Origin: Tissierellia bacterium
GTDB lineage: Bacteria > Bacillota > Clostridia > Tissierellales > Tissierellaceae
Direction of reading: 5' to 3'
Length of the DNA stretch: 35,408 nt
NCBI GenBank assembly: GCA_012520755.1
Contig: JAAYNS010000155.1
Coordinates: 1 to 35,408, forward strand
Below are positions 7,416 through 16,838 of this stretch, in pieces; within the stretch, counting starts at the first letter, position 1, and each line of letters begins with the position of its first letter. The position numbers and the translations under genes were made by a program. The notes under the pieces are model-generated. The model ran no database searches. It worked only from the letters and a program-made list of their open reading frames with translations, and had not been told where the DNA came from.

Positions 7416-9281
7416 TTGTTTAATATAGATGAGGAATTAAAAAAATTACCGGATTCTCCCGGTGTATATATAATGAAGAATAAAAATGAAGAAATAATAT
7501 ATGTAGGAAAAGCTATATCCTTAAGGAAAAGGGTGAGGCAGTACTTCCAATCATCTAATAATCAAGCTCCTAAGGTTAGGGCTATGGTTAATCATATTAG
7601 TGAGTTTGAGTATATAATAGTTGACAATGAAGTAGAAGCATTAGTATTAGAGTCAAACCTTATCAAGAAAAATAGGCCTAAGTACAATATATTATTAAGG
7701 GACGATAAACAATACCCTTATATCAAAGTCACAGTTAATGAAAAATATCCTAGGGTGATGAAAACTAGAAAGATAATTAAAGATAAGGCCAAGTATTTTG
7801 GCCCTTATCCTAGTGCTACTGCGGTAAATGATACCCTGGATATATTAAACAGTATATATCCAATAAGAACATGTAAATTGAACTTAGAAAAGAATTTAGG
7901 TAAGTTTAGACCCTGCTTAAATTACTATATAGGCAGGTGTCAAGCTCCTTGTTTAGGAAATGTAGATGAAAGAGAATACATGGGAATGATAGATGAGATT
8001 GTTCAATTTTTGAATAATAAGAATGATAAAGTAGTGGATATTACTGAAGAAAGAATGAAGAATGCAGCAAAAAATCTTGACTTTGAAAAGGCTGCAAGAT
8101 ACAGAGACCAATTAAACTCATTGATTGTATTGAAAGAGAAACAAAAAATAGTTACCGCTTCAAATCAAGTTGACCAAGACATTATTGCTATGGCAAGGGG
8201 TCTTGAAGAGGTATGTGTACAAGTCTTTTTTGTAAGAGATGGGAAAATTGTCGGCAGAGAACATTTTATAATAGAAGATGCATTTAATGAAAAGAGAAAA
8301 GATATACTAAGCTCATTCATCAAACAATTTTATATTGGTTCAGCATATGTTCCAAAGGAATTAATACTAGAAGAAGAGATAGATGACTTAGAACCTATTT
8401 CAAAATGGCTTGAAGGTAAAAGGGGAACAAAAGTAAATATAATTAGTCCAAAAAGAGGTGAAAAACTGTCCCTTATTGAGATGGTTAGAAAAAATGCATT
8501 AGATATGCTAAATCAATATGGTGATAGATATATAAAGAAGCAGAGGGAGAATATAAAAACCCTTGAAAAAATCCAATATCTATTAGACTTAGATGAGTTG
8601 CCTAATAGAATTGAAGCATATGACATTTCGAATATAAGTGGGGTTCAATCTGTGGGTTCCATGGTAGTCTTTGAAAAGGGTCAAGCAAAAAAATCTGACT
8701 ATAGACGTTTTAAAATTCGTAGCCTAACAACTCCTAATGATTATGCAAGTTTGGAAGAAGTACTTACTAGGAGGTTCACTAGAGGATTAGAGGAAAAGGA
8801 GCTCTTAGAGAGTAACGAATTACAGGAAATGGGCTTTTCTAGCTTTCCTGATTTAATAATGATGGATGGCGGTAAAGGGCAAGTAAACATTGCATTAAGT
8901 GTATTAGAAAAACTGGGAATTAATATACCTGTTTGTGGTTTAGTAAAAGATGATTTTCACAAGACTAGGGGTATTATATATAATAACATAGAATACCATA
9001 TGGAAAAGGATTCTAAAGAGTTTAGACTAATATACAAGATACAGGAAGAAGCACACAGATTTGCAATAAGTTATCATAGAAGTTTAAGGAGTAAGAATTT
9101 GTTTAAATCCGAGTTGGATGATATTAAGGGTATAGGGCAAAAAAGAAAAATCTCTTTAATGAAACACTTTAAAAGCATAGAAAAAATTAAAAATGCTTCA
9201 GTTGATGAACTAGCAGCAGTTGATAGCATGAATAGAAAAGCAGCTCAAGAATTGTATAATCACTTCCGAAAATATAAGTAA
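7416..9281 (+). CDS. uvrC: Excinuclease ABC subunit C
   Basis: UvrC nuclease of nucleotide excision repair, 621 residues, near the usual length. In order: a GIY-YIG endonuclease domain (about 12-95, SPGVYIM and YVGKAISLRKR) for the 3' incision, a cysteine-bearing linker region, a UVR motif (about 205-235, NLDFEKAARYRDQL) that contacts UvrB, an RNase H-like domain for the 5' incision (IEAYDISNISG, MMDGGKGQVN), and tandem helix-hairpin-helix motifs at the end (DDIKGIGQKRK). The start is TTG 7416 with GAGGTG (7405-7410) just upstream. It is followed after 15 bases by the PspC-domain gene and then hprK, so these form one operon. Confidence 0.96.
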   Translation: MFNIDEELKKLPDSPGVYIMKNKNEEIIYVGKAISLRKRVRQYFQSSNNQAPKVRAMVNHISEFEYIIVDNEVEALVLESNLIKKNRPKYNILLRDDKQYPYIKVTVNEKYPRVMKTRKIIKDKAKYFGPYPSATAVNDTLDILNSIYPIRTCKLNLEKNLGKFRPCLNYYIGRCQAPCLGNVDEREYMGMIDEIVQFLNNKNDKVVDITEERMKNAAKNLDFEKAARYRDQLNSLIVLKEKQKIVTASNQVDQDIIAMARGLEEVCVQVFFVRDGKIVGREHFIIEDAFNEKRKDILSSFIKQFYIGSAYVPKELILEEEIDDLEPISKWLEGKRGTKVNIISPKRGEKLSLIEMVRKNALDMLNQYGDRYIKKQRENIKTLEKIQYLLDLDELPNRIEAYDISNISGVQSVGSMVVFEKGQAKKSDYRRFKIRSLTTPNDYASLEEVLTRRFTRGLEEKELLESNELQEMGFSSFPDLIMMDGGKGQVNIALSVLEKLGINIPVCGLVKDDFHKTRGIIYNNIEYHMEKDSKEFRLIYKIQEEAHRFAISYHRSLRSKNLFKSELDDIKGIGQKRKISLMKHFKSIEKIKNASVDELAAVDSMNRKAAQELYNHFRKYK

Positions 9282-9296
9282 AAAGGGGAGAATAAT

Positions 9297-9497
9297 ATGG
9301 ATAGAAAACTCTACTTATCAGATACTGATAAGAAAATTGCAGGGGTTTGTGGTGGATTAGGAGAATACTTTGGGATAGATTCTACCATAATAAGATTATT
9401 GTGGGTCTTTATATTGTTCCCAACAGCATTTGTTGGTGGGACAATAGCATATTTCTTAGCAGCAATCATTATTCCAAAGAGACCTTGGAGTGAGTAA
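9297..9497 (+). CDS. PspC-domain small membrane protein
   Basis: A 66-residue protein consisting of a single PspC domain: the motif KKIAGVCGGLGEYFGID near the N-terminus, then two hydrophobic stretches (about 30-58) ending in IIPKRPW. PspC proteins sit in the cytoplasmic membrane and are linked to envelope-stress responses, but small Gram-positive members of this kind have no settled role. It has a good AAGGGGAG site and ends directly before the hprK start codon, so it is co-transcribed with uvrC and hprK. Confidence 0.88.
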   Translation: MDRKLYLSDTDKKIAGVCGGLGEYFGIDSTIIRLLWVFILFPTAFVGGTIAYFLAAIIIPKRPWSE

Positions 9498-10439
9498 ATG
9501 CAATATATAACTTTAGACCAATTAATTAGTGAGCTAGATTTAGAAGTGATTTACAAGGCTACAGATGCTGTTGATGTTAGAATTTTTTCTCCTGAGATAT
9601 ATAGACCTGGACTACCAGCTGCAGGATATTTTGAAAAATTTGAACCTGAAAGATTACAAGTAATAGGAAATTCTGAATGGCACTATTTTAATCATTTAAC
9701 TCCTGAAGCCAGATATGAGAGTCTTGATAAGTTTTTTGCCTATCCTATACCTGCCCTAATTTTTTCAAGGAATCTAGAAATATTTTCAGAAGTAATAGAA
9801 CTTGCAAAAAAACATAATCGGACCATATTAAGATCTGCTTTACCAACTTCAAAGCTAATAAATGAACTAATAAACCATATAAATTTTGCTATAGCACCTT
9901 CAACTACAGTTCATGGGGTATTACTAGAGGTTTATGGTATAGGAGTCCTTATAACTGGTGTTTCAGGAGTAGGTAAGTCTGAGACAGCTTTAGAGCTATT
10001 AATTAGAGGTCATAGGCTGGTTTCAGATGATACTGTTGAAATTAAAAGGGTAGAAGGCCAGTTAAGAGGTCAATCACCAGCTTTAACAAGACATTTTATG
10101 GAAATAAGAGGAATCGGAATTTTAGATATTGAACGTTTATACGGAGTTGGCGCAGTAAAAGAATATGAGTTTATTGATCTTATTGTAGAGCTTGAGTTAT
10201 GGGATGAGAACAAAATATATGACAGAATTGGATTAGATGAAGAAACTTCAGAAATATTAGGAGTAAAAATCCCTAAAGTCACCATACCATTACGCCCTGG
10301 TAGGAATACTGCAATGATAGTAGAAGTTGCTGCAAGAAATAATAGACAAAAAAGACTAGGCTATAATGCTGCACAAGCATTAAATGAAAGAATAATGAAA
10401 GAAATTGAAAAAAGAGAAAAAAAATTTAACCAGCAATAA
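9498..10439 (+). CDS. hprK: HPr kinase/phosphorylase
   Basis: Bifunctional enzyme of 313 residues that phosphorylates HPr on Ser46 and removes that phosphate, setting carbon catabolite repression in Gram-positive bacteria. The C-terminal catalytic domain has the Walker A loop GVSGVGKS (154-161), the preceding STTVHGVLLEVYG with the catalytic His, LVSDDTVEI, and the family segment RPGRNTAMIVEVAARNNRQK. The N-terminal domain (about 1-130) is typical. The ATG lies immediately after the PspC stop codon. Its substrate HPr is encoded at 19353-19619 in this window with S46 intact, so the pair is likely functional. Confidence 0.96.
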   Translation: MQYITLDQLISELDLEVIYKATDAVDVRIFSPEIYRPGLPAAGYFEKFEPERLQVIGNSEWHYFNHLTPEARYESLDKFFAYPIPALIFSRNLEIFSEVIELAKKHNRTILRSALPTSKLINELINHINFAIAPSTTVHGVLLEVYGIGVLITGVSGVGKSETALELLIRGHRLVSDDTVEIKRVEGQLRGQSPALTRHFMEIRGIGILDIERLYGVGAVKEYEFIDLIVELELWDENKIYDRIGLDEETSEILGVKIPKVTIPLRPGRNTAMIVEVAARNNRQKRLGYNAAQALNERIMKEIEKREKKFNQQ

Positions 10440-10476
10440 TGCAAGAAATGGTGCAAGAAAACTTGCAAATGCAAGT
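10440..10476. repeat. Cluster of TGCAAG / CTTGCA hexamers after hprK
   Basis: TGCAAG occurs at 10440, 10452 and 10470 and its complement CTTGCA at 10462. They can pair in two exclusive ways: TGCAAG-AAAA-CTTGCA (10452-10467) or ACTTGC-AAAT-GCAAGT (about 10461-10476). No strong T tract follows, so it is at best a weak terminator for hprK. It could instead be an operator for the oxidoreductase promoter 35 bases downstream. Confidence 0.5.
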
Positions 10477-10509
10477 ATTGTTTGAATAATATGATTAAGC
10501 TGTGTAATA

Positions 10510-10538
10510 TTGACAATAGAACCAATGTTTATTATACT
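10510..10538 (+). promoter_or_regulatory. Strong sigma-A-type promoter of pyruvate:ferredoxin oxidoreductase
   Basis: A perfect TTGACA (10510-10515), exactly 17 bases, then TATACT (10533-10538). This is close to consensus and fits high constitutive expression of the downstream central-metabolism gene. Confidence 0.8.
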
Positions 10539-10605
10539 AATATATGGCAAGATATAATAAAACTACAATATTTAGCATTATATATATATCAAAGGAGGAT
10601 ATCAA

Positions 10606-13600
10606 ATGGCAAAGATTATGAAGACCATGGATGGAAATACAGCTGCATCTTATGTTTCATATGCATTTACGGATGTAGCGGCTATATACCCAATAACTCC
10701 ATCATCAACAATGGCAGAAATCGTAGACGAATGGTCTGCAAACGGCAAGAAAAACATATTTGGTCAAGAAGTGCTAGTTAAAGAGATGCAATCAGAAGCA
10801 GGTGCAGCAGGTGCTGTACACGGTTCCCTTCAAGCAGGGGCACTAACAACTACATATACAGCATCTCAAGGTTTATTATTAATGATTCCTAATATGTATA
10901 AGATCGCTGGGGAATTATTACCAGGCGTGTTTCATGTATCAGCAAGAGCCTTAGCATCTCACGCTTTAAGTATATTTGGAGATCATCAAGATGTTATGGC
11001 TGCTAGACAAACAGGATTTGCTTTGTTAGCATCAGGTTCAGTTCAAGAAGTAATGGATTTAGGTGGAGTTGCTCATCTTGCATCAATTAAAGGAAGAGTT
11101 CCTTTCTTACATTTCTTTGATGGATTTAGAACAAGTCACGAAGTTCAAAAAATTGAATGTATTGATTATGCTGACTTTGAAAGATTACTAGATAAAGAAG
11201 CCCTACAAGAATTCAGAGATAATGCTTTAAATCCTAGCAATCCAGTAACAAGAGGTACTGCTCAAAATCCTGATATTTATTTCCAAGGTGTAGAGGCATC
11301 AAATCCATTCTATGAAAACATAGTGGAAGTTACAAACGATTACTTAAAAGAAATCAGTAAATTAACTGGTAGAGATTATAAACCATTTAATTACTATGGA
11401 CATCCAGAAGCAGAAAGAGTTATTGTTGCTATGGGTTCTGTAACAGATACAATAGAAGAAACTATTGATTATTTAGTGGATAAAGGTGAAAAGGTAGGGG
11501 TAATTAAAGTTCGTCTATACAGACCATTCTCAGAAAAGTACTTCTTTGATGTATTCCCTAAGACTGTTAAGAAAATTGCAGTCCTAGATAGAACTAAAGA
11601 AAAAGGTGCCCTTGGAGAACCACTATACCTTGACGTAGTTGATCTATTCTATGAAAAGGAAGAACAACCTCTTATAGTTGGTGGTAGATATGGCTTAGGT
11701 TCAAAAGACACTACTCCATCACAAATATTAGCAGTTTATGAAAACTTAAATGCTGATGAACCAAAACATGGATTTACAATCGGTATAGTAGATGATGTTA
11801 CACATACATCACTTGAAATAAAAGAAACAATAAATACTGAACCAGAAGGGACTATAAAATGTAAGTTCTGGGGATTCGGGTCAGATGGTACAGTAGGAGC
11901 AAATAAACAAGCTATTAAGATTATCGGTGACGATACTGATATGTATGCTCAAGCTTACTTCTCCTATGATAGTAAGAAGTCTGGTGGAGTTACTATATCC
12001 CACTTAAGATTTGGTAATAGCCCAATTAAATCACCATATTTAATTAATGAACCAGATTTTATTTCATGTTCAAAACAATCCTATGTTTATCAATATGATT
12101 TATTAAAGGGATTGAAAAAAGGTGGAACATTCTTACTTAACTGTATTTGGGATGAAGAAGAATTAGATGAAAACTTACCTGGCTATATGAAGAGATATAT
12201 AGCTGAAAATGATATTAATTTCTATACAATAAATGCTACAAGAATTGCCAGTGATATAGGCCTTGGTGGTAGAACCAATATGATTATGCAATCTGCATTC
12301 TTTAAGTTAGCGGATGTTTTACCAATTGACGAAGCAGTAGAACACCTAAAGAAATCAATAAAAGATGCATATGGTAGAAAAGGCGAAAAAATAGTAAATA
12401 TGAACTATGATGCTGTAGATAGAGGCCTTGATTCATTAGTAAAAGTAAATGTACCTGAATCATGGAAAAATGCAGTAGACCTGGAAGAAGAAGACGATTT
12501 ACCAGACTTTATTAAAAATGTTGTACTACCTATGAATAGACAAGAAGGAGATAACCTTCCAGTAAGTACATTTGTTGGAATAGAAGATGGTACATTCCCA
12601 AGTGGAACAACAGCATATGAAAAACGTGGTATAGCTGTTGATGTTCCAAAATGGATAAAAGAAAATTGTATTCAATGTAATCAATGTTCATATGTGTGTC
12701 CACATGCAGTATTGAGACCAATATTAGTAGATGCTGATGAGAAGGCTAATGGACCTGAAACATTTGAAACAATTAAGCCAATTGGTAAGGGAATGGAAGG
12801 ATTAGAATATCGTATGCAAGTTTCTCCATTAGATTGTACAGGATGCGGAAACTGTGCAGATATTTGCCCTTCAAAAGAAAAAGCATTAGTAATGACTCAT
12901 TTTGAAGAAGAATACGAAGAGCAATCAAGAAACTGGGAATTCGCAATGACTGTTAAGAGCAAGGCAGATAGATTTGAACCAACTAACTTAAAGAATTCTC
13001 AATTCCAAGAGCCACTTTTAGAATTCTCAGGAGCATGTGCTGGTTGTGGTGAAACACCTTATGCTAAGTTAATGACTCAATTATTTGGAGATAGAATGCT
13101 TGTGGCTAATGCAACTGGATGTTCATCAATTTGGGGAGCATCTGCACCTGCTACACCATACTGCAAGAATCAAGAAGGTCATGGTCCAGCTTGGGCTAAC
13201 TCCTTATTTGAAGATAACGCAGAATATGGTTATGGTATGGCAATAGCAAACAATCAAATTAGAGATAAAATTGAAATTGCAATGAAGGAATTCCTTGAAC
13301 TAGGACTTGACTCTGAGTTAAACCAATACTTTGAAGAGTGGATAGAAGGTAAAAAGGATGCAAAGGCTAGTAAGGCAGCTGCAGGTATGATTATACCAAG
13401 ATTAGCTAGTGACTGTGGAAATGCAAGAGGAAATGAATTATTAAAAGAAATTGAAAACCGTAAAGATTATCTAATAAAGAAATCCGTTTGGATTTTAGGT
13501 GGAGACGGTTGGGCATATGATATTGGATTTGGTGGATTAGACCACGTTCTAGCATCTGGAGAGGATGTTAATATCTTAGTATTTGATACAGAAGTGTATT

Positions 13601-14127
13601 CCAATACTGGAGGCCAATCATCTAAAGCGACTCCTACTGCTGCAGTAGCTAAATTTGCTGCTTCTGGTAAGAAAGTAAGAAAGAAAGATTTAGGTATGAT
13701 TGCAGCAACCTATGGTTATGTATATGTAGCACAAATTGCTATGGGTGCAAATATGAATCAAACACTTAAAGCTTTCAGAGAAGCAGAAAGCTATGACGGA
13801 CCTTCACTAATTATAGCTTATGCACCTTGTATCAACCATGGAATAAGAACAGGTATGGGTACTACTATTAGGCAAGAAAAGAGAGCTGTCGATGCTGGAT
13901 ATTGGCACTTATACAGATTTGACCCAAGACTTTCTGATGAAGGGAAAAATCCATTTGTTCTTGATTCAAAAGAACCAACAGAGTCATTCCAAGACTTCAT
14001 AAATTCAGAAGTTAGATATACTTCATTAAGGAATCAATTCCCTGAAATAGCAGACGAATTATTCCAAGAAGCAGAAAAGAATGCCAAGGAAAGATACGCA
14101 AGCTACAAAAGAATGGCTTCAAATTAA
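10606..14127 (+). CDS. nifJ: Pyruvate:ferredoxin (flavodoxin) oxidoreductase, single-chain
   Basis: A 1173-residue homodimeric-type enzyme that oxidises pyruvate with CoA to acetyl-CoA and CO2, passing electrons to ferredoxin; the main pyruvate exit in anaerobes. N-terminal pyruvate-binding and transketolase-like domains (YPITPSSTMAE, SQGLLLMIPNMYK) precede a ferredoxin-like domain with two 4Fe-4S motifs: C688, C691, C694, C698 and C744, C747, C750, C754. The thiamine-pyrophosphate domain carries the proximal-cluster cysteines C811 and C814, a further Cys in NATGCSS and the distal one in YAPCINHG, plus GDGWAYDIGFGG. These positions closely match the Desulfovibrio enzyme. It is a monocistronic unit with its own promoter, a strong AAAGGAGG site and a terminator, placed within a cell-wall/regulator gene block. 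Confidence 0.97.
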   Translation: MAKIMKTMDGNTAASYVSYAFTDVAAIYPITPSSTMAEIVDEWSANGKKNIFGQEVLVKEMQSEAGAAGAVHGSLQAGALTTTYTASQGLLLMIPNMYKIAGELLPGVFHVSARALASHALSIFGDHQDVMAARQTGFALLASGSVQEVMDLGGVAHLASIKGRVPFLHFFDGFRTSHEVQKIECIDYADFERLLDKEALQEFRDNALNPSNPVTRGTAQNPDIYFQGVEASNPFYENIVEVTNDYLKEISKLTGRDYKPFNYYGHPEAERVIVAMGSVTDTIEETIDYLVDKGEKVGVIKVRLYRPFSEKYFFDVFPKTVKKIAVLDRTKEKGALGEPLYLDVVDLFYEKEEQPLIVGGRYGLGSKDTTPSQILAVYENLNADEPKHGFTIGIVDDVTHTSLEIKETINTEPEGTIKCKFWGFGSDGTVGANKQAIKIIGDDTDMYAQAYFSYDSKKSGGVTISHLRFGNSPIKSPYLINEPDFISCSKQSYVYQYDLLKGLKKGGTFLLNCIWDEEELDENLPGYMKRYIAENDINFYTINATRIASDIGLGGRTNMIMQSAFFKLADVLPIDEAVEHLKKSIKDAYGRKGEKIVNMNYDAVDRGLDSLVKVNVPESWKNAVDLEEEDDLPDFIKNVVLPMNRQEGDNLPVSTFVGIEDGTFPSGTTAYEKRGIAVDVPKWIKENCIQCNQCSYVCPHAVLRPILVDADEKANGPETFETIKPIGKGMEGLEYRMQVSPLDCTGCGNCADICPSKEKALVMTHFEEEYEEQSRNWEFAMTVKSKADRFEPTNLKNSQFQEPLLEFSGACAGCGETPYAKLMTQLFGDRMLVANATGCSSIWGASAPATPYCKNQEGHGPAWANSLFEDNAEYGYGMAIANNQIRDKIEIAMKEFLELGLDSELNQYFEEWIEGKKDAKASKAAAGMIIPRLASDCGNARGNELLKEIENRKDYLIKKSVWILGGDGWAYDIGFGGLDHVLASGEDVNILVFDTEVYSNTGGQSSKATPTAAVAKFAASGKKVRKKDLGMIAATYGYVYVAQIAMGANMNQTLKAFREAESYDGPSLIIAYAPCINHGIRTGMGTTIRQEKRAVDAGYWHLYRFDPRLSDEGKNPFVLDSKEPTESFQDFINSEVRYTSLRNQFPEIADELFQEAEKNAKERYASYKRMASN

Positions 14128-14141
14128 TAATATATAAAAAT

Positions 14142-14180
14142 GAGGGTTATCAGGAAAAACTGGTAGCCCTTTCTTTTTTT
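14142..14180 (+). terminator. Terminator of the oxidoreductase gene
   Basis: AGGGTTATCAG (14143-14153) pairs with CTGGTAGCCCT (14160-14170), using two G-U pairs, around a six-base loop and is followed by a T-rich run to 14180. Confidence 0.85.
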
Positions 14181-14270
14181 CATAATTCAAAAGTTTAATT
14201 AAAATCTCATATGTATATGATATAATTAATAAGATATATTATTATAAGATGAATTTATAGGGGTGTGGAT

Positions 14271-15182
14271 ATGGACAATGGGAAACTAAGAGAATTGTTT
14301 TCAGATAAAAATATTGGGGAAATACTATTCGATGAGCCAATGAAAAATCATACATCGTTTAAAATAGGCGGACCTGCTGATGTTCTTATAATACCAAAGA
14401 GTGAAGAGCAATTAATAAATACAGTGAAATTATGTAGGGAAAACAAGCTAGAAACATACATAATGGGTAATGGGAGCAATTTATTAGTTGGTGATGGTGG
14501 AATGAGAGGCGTAGTTATAAAAATATGCGATGGCTTAAACAATATAAAAGTCCATGGCAATAAAATATATTGTCAAGCCGGATCCTTGATAACTGCTCTT
14601 AGTAGAAAGGCAATGGAAAACTCTCTTACAGGCTTTGAATTTGCAAATGGAATTCCTGGTACAATGGGTGGGGCAGTTACTATGAATGCAGGTGCTTATG
14701 GTGGTGAAATGAAAGATGTTGTTATATCAGTCAGAGTCTTAGATATGAAAAACAACATTGTAGAGTATAATAATCAAGATATGAATTTTAGATATAGAGC
14801 TAGTAGAGTTGTAGATGAAAATCTAATTGTCCTATCTATAGAAATAGAACTAAAAGAAGGTAATTATGAAGAGATAAAAGCCATAATGAAAGATTTAACA
14901 GAAAAACGAACATCAAAGCAACCCCTTGAACTGCCAAGTGGAGGAAGTACATTTAAAAGGCCTACAGGCTATTATGCAGGGAAGTTAATAGATGATGCTG
15001 GTTTAAGAGGATTAAGACATGGGGGAGCCCAAGTCTCTGAAAAACATTGTGGTTTTGTTGTAAATGTAGATAATGCTACTTGTAAAGATGTATTAGAGTT
15101 AATATCTGTTGTACAGAAAACAGTAAGAGATAAATTTGATGTAGACTTAGAAACTGAAATAAAGATAATCGGTGAGGATTAA
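14271..15182 (+). CDS. murB: UDP-N-acetylenolpyruvoylglucosamine reductase
   Basis: FAD enzyme of 303 residues that reduces UDP-GlcNAc-enolpyruvate to UDP-MurNAc, the second committed step of peptidoglycan precursor synthesis. FAD-binding segments (MGNGSNLLVGDGGMRG and FANGIPGTMGGAVTMNAGAYG) are followed by the substrate domain with the catalytic Ser in LPSGGSTFKRP and the Glu near the end (DLETEIKIIG). The spacing fits the shorter type II MurB of Gram-positives. ATG 14271 is preferred over GTG 14265, because AGGGGTG (14259-14265) would overlap the latter but is well placed for the former. A TATAAT at 14221-14226 may be the promoter. It begins an operon: its stop overlaps the next start by one base. 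Confidence 0.95.
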   Translation: MDNGKLRELFSDKNIGEILFDEPMKNHTSFKIGGPADVLIIPKSEEQLINTVKLCRENKLETYIMGNGSNLLVGDGGMRGVVIKICDGLNNIKVHGNKIYCQAGSLITALSRKAMENSLTGFEFANGIPGTMGGAVTMNAGAYGGEMKDVVISVRVLDMKNNIVEYNNQDMNFRYRASRVVDENLIVLSIEIELKEGNYEEIKAIMKDLTEKRTSKQPLELPSGGSTFKRPTGYYAGKLIDDAGLRGLRHGGAQVSEKHCGFVVNVDNATCKDVLELISVVQKTVRDKFDVDLETEIKIIGED

Positions 15183-15955
15183 TGGACTACAAGATATTAG
15201 GAGATTATCATACACATTCTATCTATAGCAGTGGTTTTAGAAAAGAAGGGCTTCATGCAAAAGGAACCATAGAAGATAATGCTCAGGCAGCATTTAAGAA
15301 GGGATTATCAACAATAGTCATTAGTGATCATGGACCAAGCCACTATATATATGGGATTAGGAAGAAAAACATCTTGAAGATGAGAGAAGAAGTAGATAGA
15401 TTGAATGAAATTTATATACCCCATGGTTTAAAAATACTATTGGGAATTGAAGCAAATATAGTAAGTGTTGATGGCCTTCTTGATGTAGATGAAGAATGTT
15501 TTAAGTATATTGATATACTATTAATGGGGTATCATTATGGTGCAACACCTAAATCAATCAAAGATGCTTATAGCTTATATATCCTGAATTTTATATCTAA
15601 ACTTATGAGTTTTACTCGAGAAAGGGCAATTGAAGTATATACAAAAGCATATTTAAAGGCCTTAGATAATTATTCCATAGATATAATAAGTCATCCTGGT
15701 TCTAAAGCAAAAATAGATATTGTTGAGATAGCGAAAAAGTGTTCAAAGGTTGGTACAGCATTGGAAATCAGTTCAAAGCATGATGAACTATCTGTTGAAA
15801 GTTTATTAAAAATAAAAGATTTGGAAATAGATTATTATATAAACAGTGATGCTCATAAGCCAGAAGACGTGGGAAATCTAGAAAATGGAATCAAGAGGGC
15901 AAGAATAGCGGATATTGACTTTAGCAAGGTTAAAAATATTATAGAAACAAGGTGA
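15182..15955 (+). CDS. PHP-domain phosphoesterase
   Basis: A 257-residue protein of the PHP metal-dependent phosphoesterase family, similar to histidinol-phosphatase or YcdX-type proteins. The metal-binding motifs are in order: DYHTHSIYSSG (HxH), VISDHGPSH, LLGIEANIVS (Glu), GYHYG, IISHPGSK and INSDAHKPED (DxH). Substrate is unknown; no histidine biosynthesis genes are nearby. It overlaps the murB stop codon by one base and is followed by rapZ after four bases, so it belongs to the same transcript, an arrangement common in Clostridia. Confidence 0.88.
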   Translation: MDYKILGDYHTHSIYSSGFRKEGLHAKGTIEDNAQAAFKKGLSTIVISDHGPSHYIYGIRKKNILKMREEVDRLNEIYIPHGLKILLGIEANIVSVDGLLDVDEECFKYIDILLMGYHYGATPKSIKDAYSLYILNFISKLMSFTRERAIEVYTKAYLKALDNYSIDIISHPGSKAKIDIVEIAKKCSKVGTALEISSKHDELSVESLLKIKDLEIDYYINSDAHKPEDVGNLENGIKRARIADIDFSKVKNIIETR

Positions 15956-15959
15956 TAAA

Positions 15960-16811
15960 ATGGAGTTGCTCGTAATTACAGGAATGTCAGGAGCTGGTAA
16001 ATCACAGGCAATGAAGGTAATGGAAGATGAAGGCTTTTATTGTATGGATAATCTACCACCAGCATTGATTCCTAAATTCGCAGAACTATGTAGAGAATCA
16101 ACCAAGACTATAGATAAGGTAGCAGTTGTAGTTGACATTAGAGGTGGAGAATTCTTCGATCATCTTTTTCAAGCACTAGATGATTTAATAATCATGGGAA
16201 TTGGATATAAAATACTGTTTTTGGATGCCTCAGATTCCGTATTGATTAAAAGATATAAAGAGTTGAGAAGGCCTCATCCATTAATAATAGAAGGAAGCAT
16301 AAGCCATGGAATTAAAATGGAAAGAGAGATGCTTCATGAAGTCAAAAAAAGGGCAAATTATATTATAGATACTTCAAAACTTACATTAGGGATGCTTCGT
16401 GAAGAAATGTCTAAAGTCTTCCTAGAAGGTGGAGAGGATAGAAAGATTTCAATTTCTGTCACATCATTTGGTTTTAAGCATGGGATGTTGCTTGATGGAG
16501 ATTTAGTATTTGATGTCAGATTTATTCCTAATCCATTTTATATACCTGAACTAAAGCCACTAACAGGAAAGACTGATGAGGTATCAAAATATGTATTAAA
16601 CTGGCCACAGACTAATATCTTTATTACAAAGGTCATTGACTTATTGGAGTTTCTTATTCCATACTATGTAACAGAGGGAAAAACCCAATTAGTAATAGGG
16701 ATTGGATGTACAGGTGGATACCATAGATCTGTAGCAATAGCAGAAAGAATCAATCAAATTCTTGAAGATCATGGACACAGAACAATTGTCATTCATCGTG
16801 ATTTGTCATAG
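15960..16811 (+). CDS. rapZ: RNase adapter RapZ / YvcJ-like nucleotide-binding protein
   Basis: A 283-residue P-loop protein with Walker A GMSGAGKS at about residues 8-15, the conserved DEGFYCMDNLPPALIPKF, LDASDSVLIKRYKELRRPHPL, and the C-terminal segment VRFIPNPFYIPELKPLTG with the IGIGCTGGYHRSVAIAERI motif. In E. coli RapZ senses glucosamine-6-phosphate and controls glmS mRNA decay; the Bacillus homologue YvcJ binds and hydrolyses nucleotides with a less clear role. The C-terminal sensing domain is complete. It lies between murB and the YvcK-like gene, all linked to amino-sugar and cell-wall supply. Confidence 0.95.
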   Translation: MELLVITGMSGAGKSQAMKVMEDEGFYCMDNLPPALIPKFAELCRESTKTIDKVAVVVDIRGGEFFDHLFQALDDLIIMGIGYKILFLDASDSVLIKRYKELRRPHPLIIEGSISHGIKMEREMLHEVKKRANYIIDTSKLTLGMLREEMSKVFLEGGEDRKISISVTSFGFKHGMLLDGDLVFDVRFIPNPFYIPELKPLTGKTDEVSKYVLNWPQTNIFITKVIDLLEFLIPYYVTEGKTQLVIGIGCTGGYHRSVAIAERINQILEDHGHRTIVIHRDLS

Positions 16812-16838
16812 TCTAATTTAAACAAAGGGGTAAGTAAT

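Noticed and set aside
10482-10781. 99-codon plus-strand frame overlapping the oxidoreductase start
   Set aside because: It runs through the promoter and the first 58 codons of a certain gene in another frame and has no ribosome site.
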